NCBI GenBank assembly: GCA_964554535.1
Contig: CAZKPB010000004.1
Location: forward strand, 1 to 64,000
Reading direction: 5' to 3'
Source: DMER64 sp964554535
Lineage (GTDB): Bacteria > Bacteroidota > Bacteroidia > Bacteroidales > UBA932
DNA length: 64,000 bases
Made by a program: the position numbers and the translations under genes. Within the stretch, counting starts at the first letter, position 1, and every line of letters begins with the position of its first letter. Shown here piece after piece: positions 59,224 to 64,000 of the stretch. A model generated the notes under the pieces. It did not search any database. It saw only the letters and a list, made by a program, of their open reading frames with translations, and was not told the DNA's origin.

Positions 59224-60257
59224 AATACTTCCGTCTGGAATTCCTGCAGGAAACGCACGTCGTTCTCAAAATAATTACGCAGGTCTTTTACCTGCCATTT
59301 GAGCATTGCAATACGTTCCACACCCATACCAAAGGCAAAGCCGGTATATTCTTCGGGGTCTATACCTGAAGCTTTCAACACGTTGGGATCCACCATTCCG
59401 GCGCCCATAATTTCCAGCCAGCCGGTACCCTTGCAGATGTTGCAGCCCTTGCCTCCGCAAATATTGCAGTTCACGTCCACCTCGGCCGAGGGCTCGGTAA
59501 AAGGAAAATACGAGGGGCGTAGCCTTATCTGCGCCTGAGCTCCGAACATTTCCCGTACAAACAGCAGAATGGACTGTTTGAGGTCGGCAAAAGACACGTT
59601 TTTGTCTACGTAGAGCCCTTCCACCTGATGGAAAATGCAGTGCGCGCGGGCCGATATGGCCTCGTTGCGGAACACCCGGCCCGGGCAGACCACGCGGATG
59701 GGCGGCTTTTCGGCTTCCATAGTGCGTACCTGCACACTGCTGGTATGCGTGCGCAACAAGATGGGGTTATTGGTATCGGTTTTTATGAAAAAAGTATCCT
59801 GCATGTCGCGGGCCGGATGTTCCGGCGGAAAGTTAAGCGCGCTGAACACGTGGTAGTCGTCCTCCACTTCCGGACCTTCCGCCACCGAATAGCCCATTTT
59901 ACGGAAGATTTCAAGAATTTCGTGACGGGTAATGGAAATGGGATGACGTGAGCCCATATGGAGCGCATCGGCCGGTGTGGTAAGGTCTTCTTTGGGAGCA
60001 TTCTGTTCTTGCAACGTCTCTAAGTTTTCACGCAACGCGTTGATTTTTTCAAGCGCCTTGTTTTTTAGCACGTTCATCTTCTGACCCACATCCCTCTTCT
60101 GGTCTTTGTCCACATTCTTGAATTCATCAAACAATTGGGTGATGGAACCCTTTTTACCCAACAGACTAACCCGGATGGCTTCCACTTCCTGCGCCGTACC
60201 GGCTTGGATTTCTTCCAGCTGCGCCATCAATTTTTCTATAGTATCTTTCATTGCCAT
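59220..60257 (-). CDS. pheS: Phenylalanyl-tRNA synthetase alpha subunit
   Basis: 345 residues. The N-terminal coiled coil is followed by the class II core: HPISITRHEILEIFRKMGYS, GRVFRNEAISARAHCIFHQVEG (motif 2), and the C-terminal FAFGMGVERIAMLKW (motif 3). PheS pairs with PheT to charge tRNA-Phe; pheT is not in this window. ATG 60251 is an alternative start two codons in. It is the last gene of the run nucleotidase-yraN-manC-arcA-pheS, 18 bases after arcA. Confidence 0.97.
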   Translation of the reverse strand: MAMKDTIEKLMAQLEEIQAGTAQEVEAIRVSLLGKKGSITQLFDEFKNVDKDQKRDVGQKMNVLKNKALEKINALRENLETLQEQNAPKEDLTTPADALHMGSRHPISITRHEILEIFRKMGYSVAEGPEVEDDYHVFSALNFPPEHPARDMQDTFFIKTDTNNPILLRTHTSSVQVRTMEAEKPPIRVVCPGRVFRNEAISARAHCIFHQVEGLYVDKNVSFADLKQSILLFVREMFGAQAQIRLRPSYFPFTEPSAEVDVNCNICGGKGCNICKGTGWLEIMGAGMVDPNVLKASGIDPEEYTGFAFGMGVERIAMLKWQVKDLRNYFENDVRFLQEFQTEVF

Positions 60258-60275
60258 AATTATATCATTTACTTA

Positions 60276-61541
60276 TTAATATACAACCGGTTTTCGTAAC
60301 AGGGGGAGTGTCATGCAACGGGCGCCGCCCCCACCGCGGGCCAGTTCTGCACCGGTGATGGTCACTACGCATTGGGCCACTTTGGATAAATCCACCTTGC
60401 CCGAAATCACATCCTGCGAAGGGATTATCTCAAAACCGTATTTGGACAACTCGTTCAATGTGTGTGTGTTACGCGCGTATGAGATGACCTTTCCGGGGGC
60501 AAACGCAAAGAAGTTGGCGCCCGAGTGCCATTGCTCCCGTTCCTGGTCCCACTCGTCGCTACCGCCACAGGATATGGGTTCCAGGTCCATTCCCAAACGG
60601 CGCAGTGCCGTAAGCAGGTTGGGCACGCGTTTGATTTTCTCTACCTTGCCGTCTTCAAAGGTAATCTGCAGGGTGCTGTAGGGGTTGTCTCCCAGAATAA
60701 GCGGTTCAAAAACCATACATTTGTCCCGGTCCAGCAGGGTAAATACCATATCCAGATGTATGAAACTTTCCGGAGAGGAGGGCAACTGCTGTACCAGAAT
60801 GGTGCCTTTGCCGTGGGTGGTCTTATGCAGGCGGTGCATCAGCAGGTCCACCCCTTGCGAGCTGGTACGCATTCCGTTACCTATGATAAGGATATCTTCC
60901 CGGGCCACCAGCAGGTCACCGCCTTCCATAAGGATGGAACGGTCGTTGGGCTGAAAATCGTAGGTGTTGATGACATCGGCGCCAAAATAGGGGTTGTTGG
61001 CAAAGATTGCTTCCATAATAAGCGACTCCCGCACCCGCACCTTGTTGGCCATACGGCAAATCACGGCGTGGTTGCCTACCACGGCCGACGCGTCCCGGGT
61101 AAAATAAAAATTATACAGAGGAAGCAGGGCGTAGTATTCTTCATTGAGAAACGAGGTAAGGCTGTCTATCCGGGCGGGAAGACCCTCTATCAGTTTGGTG
61201 GCCAGGGTGCGGGAAGACATCTCCATAAGCTCGTCAAAGTAATCGTTGACGCCTTCGGTCAGACAGATTTTCCCCACAAGGGCATTCCGGTGCGCCGGAT
61301 TGTCCAATACCTTTATCAAAAGGTCTTTCAAGTAGTACACCTTGGTGATCTTTTCCAACAGGCCGGACAATTGTTCATATTCCTGCTGCGCCACGGACAG
61401 GTTAAGGATGTCACTGTACAAGGCCCGTTCCACCGATTTGGGCGTCATATTTTCCACTTCCGGACCGGGAGTGTGCAGCATCACGGCCTGCAGGGTGCCT
61501 ATTTCCGAATTGACTTCTACATTAAAGCGCGTATCGTTCAT
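60276..61541 (-). CDS. arcA: Arginine deiminase
   Basis: 421 residues. NFYFTRDASAVVG, LMEGGDLLVA, FIHLDMVFTLLDRD and the C-terminal ARGGGGARCMTLPLLR with nucleophile Cys 409 are the guanidino-modifying enzyme motifs of bacterial ADI. It converts arginine to citrulline and ammonia. No ornithine carbamoyltransferase, carbamate kinase or arginine/ornithine antiporter gene is adjacent, so the usual arc operon is absent here. Its ATG overlaps the manC stop (ATGA), so its translation is coupled to that of a nucleotide-sugar enzyme. Confidence 0.95.
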   Translation of the reverse strand: MNDTRFNVEVNSEIGTLQAVMLHTPGPEVENMTPKSVERALYSDILNLSVAQQEYEQLSGLLEKITKVYYLKDLLIKVLDNPAHRNALVGKICLTEGVNDYFDELMEMSSRTLATKLIEGLPARIDSLTSFLNEEYYALLPLYNFYFTRDASAVVGNHAVICRMANKVRVRESLIMEAIFANNPYFGADVINTYDFQPNDRSILMEGGDLLVAREDILIIGNGMRTSSQGVDLLMHRLHKTTHGKGTILVQQLPSSPESFIHLDMVFTLLDRDKCMVFEPLILGDNPYSTLQITFEDGKVEKIKRVPNLLTALRRLGMDLEPISCGGSDEWDQEREQWHSGANFFAFAPGKVISYARNTHTLNELSKYGFEIIPSQDVISGKVDLSKVAQCVVTITGAELARGGGGARCMTLPLLRKPVVY

Positions 61542-62635
61542 ATAAATTTCTTTTGCTTTTGGGCCATTTCATTAAACAGGTTGCGGGCCTGGGTGTCGTC
61601 CTTGGGGCAGACCAGCAGGGCATCGCGTGTGTCCACCACCAGAAAGTCCGTCAATCCCTTCACCACCAGCAGCTTGTCTTTCTGATCCGTATATACCACA
61701 CTGCGCTGTACGTTTTCTGTATAACTGTGTCCGGCGTGCACCACATTCAAATCCTTGTCCATGGGCGAGTTGATATAAAAACTTTCCCAACTGCCCAGGT
61801 CGGACCAGCCGAATACGGCCGAGAACACAAACGTGTTGTCTGCGTGTTCCATCACCCCGTAATCAATAGACACGTTGCGGCACTGGTCATACACTTTTTC
61901 CAGAAAAGTGGACTCCAGCGGAGTATTGTACAAAGATAGTCCATTTTTAAAGAGTAGATTAACTTCCGGAATCCATCGCTCCATTTGTCGGGCAATGGAC
62001 TGGGCCTGCCAGATGAAAATTCCGGAGTTCCAATAAAATTCCCCACTGTCCATCAGCACTTTGGCCAACTCCGCACTGGGCTTTTCCGTAAAAGTCTTTA
62101 CGGGGTACACCAGATGTTCCCCCACCGACCGGTATTCCTTCTTGACGGCCTGAATGTATCCGTAGCCGGTCTCGGCCCGTGTGGGCTTTATGCCCACGGT
62201 GATGAGGACGTCCTTGGTGCGGGCAAATTCAAAGGCGGCCTCTATGGTACCAATAAAGGCATCGTCCCCCACTATAAGGTGGTCGGACGGAGCCACCACC
62301 ATAACCGCGTCGGGGTCGTTCTGCATGATCTTATAGGTGGCGTAGGCAATGCACGGGGCGGTATTGCGGCGCAACGGCTCGGCCAGGATGTTCTGCAAGG
62401 GCAGTTCGGGCAACTGGCTGTGTACCAGTTGTACATATTTGGCCGAGGTGACCACCAGTATGCGTTCGGGCGGAATCAGCCGCACAAAACGGTTGTAGGT
62501 TTGTTGCAGAAAACTGGAACCCACGCCCAGAATGTCCAGAAACTGTTTGGGAAAGGCGTTGCGGCTTATCGGCCAGAAGCGTGACCCCACGCCGCCGGCC
62601 ATAATTACACAATACGTATTTTTTGTACTATTCAT
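61538..62635 (-). CDS. manC: Mannose-1-phosphate guanylyltransferase
   Basis: 365 residues from ATG 62635, 2 bases after yraN. CVIMAGGVGSRFWPISRNAFPKQF is the nucleotidyltransferase signature, with VTSAKYVQLV, PLRRNTAPCIAYA and FTEKPSAELAKVL as in GDP-mannose pyrophosphorylases. It makes GDP-mannose from mannose 1-phosphate and GTP for glycan and GDP-fucose synthesis; the C-terminal isomerase domain of bifunctional ManC/AlgA is absent. The phosphohexomutase at 3940 could supply its substrate. Confidence 0.93.
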   Translation of the reverse strand: MNSTKNTYCVIMAGGVGSRFWPISRNAFPKQFLDILGVGSSFLQQTYNRFVRLIPPERILVVTSAKYVQLVHSQLPELPLQNILAEPLRRNTAPCIAYATYKIMQNDPDAVMVVAPSDHLIVGDDAFIGTIEAAFEFARTKDVLITVGIKPTRAETGYGYIQAVKKEYRSVGEHLVYPVKTFTEKPSAELAKVLMDSGEFYWNSGIFIWQAQSIARQMERWIPEVNLLFKNGLSLYNTPLESTFLEKVYDQCRNVSIDYGVMEHADNTFVFSAVFGWSDLGSWESFYINSPMDKDLNVVHAGHSYTENVQRSVVYTDQKDKLLVVKGLTDFLVVDTRDALLVCPKDDTQARNLFNEMAQKQKKFI

Positions 62636-62637
62636 AA

Positions 62638-63015
62638 TCAGTAAATCGAAGAAAATGCATCCGGTATGTATTCCACCCGGCAAGTAAGCGGGTCCGCAGC
62701 CCCGAGGTCCAGAAGCAGGGCCACCGCGTCAAACTGAGCCTCCATGTCCAGCCGGTAACGGGCTATATAGGCTCTTGCCGCCTGCAAAAGTAATAATTGT
62801 TTTCTTCTGTCAATCGTTTGGGCCGGGTCGTTGAGTGACGGCCAGGTGCGGGTACGAACTTCCACAAAATGAAGCCTGTCCCCTTTTCGGGCCACGATGT
62901 CTATTTCTTTGTGGCCGCAACGCCAGTTTCGGTGAAGGATGGAAAACCCTTGTGACTCCAAGTATTTGACCGCAAAATCCTCCCCTTTTTTCCCAACAAC
63001 TGCCCGCTGCATCAT
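62638..63015 (-). CDS. YraN/UPF0102 family putative endonuclease
   Basis: 125 residues from ATG 63015 (or 63012); longer frames overlap the upstream gene. VGKKGEDFAVKYLESQGFSIL and the PD-(D/E)XK core KEIDIVARKGDRLHFVEVRTR (Asp, then ExR rather than ExK) match the family. Members are linked to DNA processing, but the role is unsettled. It starts 2 bases after the nucleotidase gene. Confidence 0.9.
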   Translation of the reverse strand: MMQRAVVGKKGEDFAVKYLESQGFSILHRNWRCGHKEIDIVARKGDRLHFVEVRTRTWPSLNDPAQTIDRRKQLLLLQAARAYIARYRLDMEAQFDAVALLLDLGAADPLTCRVEYIPDAFSSIY

Positions 63016-63017
63016 GC

Positions 63018-64000
63018 CTACAAATAACGCCACTGGTTTAACGGTTTGAAATTCACGGGCGATGACAGGGAAGCACGCAACACCAGCATCTGGCGCATGT
63101 CTTTGTCGCTTTTCCACAACATCCGCTCTTGCATGGTCTGTTTGTTCCAACCCACCCCGTTTACCATATGGCCTCCGCCGCCCTGGCTACGGAACTCGGT
63201 CATGGCCGCGTGATAGGTGGCGGTGGTGTCAAAGGGACGCCCGTCAGCCATGGAAAGGATTTCCACCCGCTTTCCATAGGGACGCTCCCTGTATACATTG
63301 TAAATAATCCCGGCGGCCGAGTCAAAATGATAGGCAGGGCCCTCCGGATGGTCCAGACGCAACATATAGGAATATTCCAGAAAGCGGAGAATTTCACCGC
63401 CGGTCATCTTCATGACTACCAGTTTGTTTTCATAGGGATAATACGTGATGAACTCCCGGGGTGTCATCACGCCCTTTTCCACTCGCAGGTTCCTGGAGGC
63501 GGGTGAAACAAAAGACACGTCAACCCCAAGGTCGGGAACATACTGGTTTAAAATGTCAAAAACGGCCTGATGGATCTCATCCACCCAGGCGGAAGGTCCG
63601 TACATGGCATCCTTGCTGTATACATTTTCTTTTAGAACGCATACCGGAAAATTCATATATTGTTCCAGACGATGCATAAAAGCCTCGTACGGCGCGTCAT
63701 ACTCATAATAATCCGGAAGGTTGGTCGCGGCCACCAACTCGGTGCTGACTTCCACTTTGGGCTTTTTCCCGCCCGGAACAAAAGTAACCGTTATGTCCGC
63801 CCGAGCCACGTGACTGCCCTTGGCACCGGCCTCCATAATCTTCACCGTATCTCCGGCTGCCGACACTTCCTGCAATTCGGTGGCGTTATGTGCGTGACCG
63901 CAGCAGATGAGGTCAAACCCGGGAATTTCTCGGGCAATTTCCCCGGTTTCTTCCTGACCGGCGTGGAACAAGCCAATGAGCACGTCGGGGTTTTCCGTTT
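63018..64000 (-). CDS. 5'-nucleotidase/UshA-type metallophosphoesterase, N-terminus beyond window
   Basis: The frame is open to the window end, so the start lies outside; about 327 residues are visible. ENPDVLIGLFHAGQEE and LICCGHAHNA (GHxH metal site) are the end of the calcineurin-like catalytic domain. The rest is the C-terminal substrate domain (SFVSPASRNLRVEKGVMTPREF, YPYENKLVVMKMTGGEI, with FDSAAGIIYNV later). Such enzymes hydrolyse nucleotides or cyclic nucleotides in the periplasm. It heads the visible part of the operon ending in pheS. Confidence 0.9.
   Translation of the reverse strand, partial: TENPDVLIGLFHAGQEETGEIAREIPGFDLICCGHAHNATELQEVSAAGDTVKIMEAGAKGSHVARADITVTFVPGGKKPKVEVSTELVAATNLPDYYEYDAPYEAFMHRLEQYMNFPVCVLKENVYSKDAMYGPSAWVDEIHQAVFDILNQYVPDLGVDVSFVSPASRNLRVEKGVMTPREFITYYPYENKLVVMKMTGGEILRFLEYSYMLRLDHPEGPAYHFDSAAGIIYNVYRERPYGKRVEILSMADGRPFDTTATYHAAMTEFRSQGGGGHMVNGVGWNKQTMQERMLWKSDKDMRQMLVLRASLSSPVNFKPLNQWRYL

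Overview
The window reads as chromosomal DNA of a member of the Bacteroidota, most likely order Bacteroidales. The evidence is a SusC/SusD pair, a BACON-domain lipoprotein, a fimbrillin pair, many Bacteroidetes-type lipoproteins, a GH95/GH3 carbohydrate-enzyme complement, and above all the promoters: about twenty genes are preceded by the Bacteroidetes -7 box TAnnTTTG rather than by an E. coli-type -10. No rRNA, integrase, transposase, CRISPR array or phage module was seen. Genus cannot be told from the sequence.

Layout. 1-2902 (minus): M23 peptidase, dxr and rseP (cut by the window edge). 2934-7252 (plus): a tightly coupled run ruvX-def-phosphomannomutase-MATE-cytidylate kinase-like, most joins being 4-base ATGA overlaps. 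7247-10160 (minus): rpsP-rimM behind tRNA-Pro, then an SPFH/Arc/YqaA operon. 10228-10988: the most unusual part. Two closely related short transcription units, each with a sigma-54-type -24/-12 promoter and an intrinsic terminator, flank a 77-residue XRE regulator; they are followed by a roughly 200-base element whose ends are inverted repeats and which holds four hairpins. 10989-17196: an HsdR-N/PD-(D/E)XK protein, a HAD phosphatase and a 1739-residue alpha-2-macroglobulin. 17237-25882 is mostly plus-strand information-processing and central metabolism (rpsO-pnp, pfkA, rplM-rpsI-rpsB-tsf), with lpxK-dusB on the minus strand.

25890-38216 looks like an envelope peptide-use region: M6 protease and BACON lipoprotein, SusC/SusD, a serine hydrolase and the oligopeptidase Dcp, with the scar of a second dcp copy. 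38220-42289 (minus) is an S10-type ribosomal operon that runs only from rplC to rpsC: rpsJ is missing upstream and rplP onwards is missing downstream. 42352-46757 is carAB. 46783-54472 holds a GH3 enzyme with a solute-binding lipoprotein, a small secreted protein with an OmpA-type protein, and a GH95 fucosidase-type enzyme divergent from an M48 protease. 55351-59223 holds tRNA-Gly, tRNA-Leu and a two-gene fimbrial unit. 59220-64000 (minus) is a run of 5'-nucleotidase (cut by the edge), yraN, manC, arcA and pheS.

Regulation visible in the sequence: ribosomal and tRNA promoters share TTTGCAG(C/T)CC at the transcription start, usually followed by a small inverted repeat; rpsB and pnp have structured leaders; three genes have a -7 box ending exactly 4 bases before the start codon, which suggests leaderless mRNAs. 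All functional calls rest on motif recognition by eye; no database search or folding program was run.
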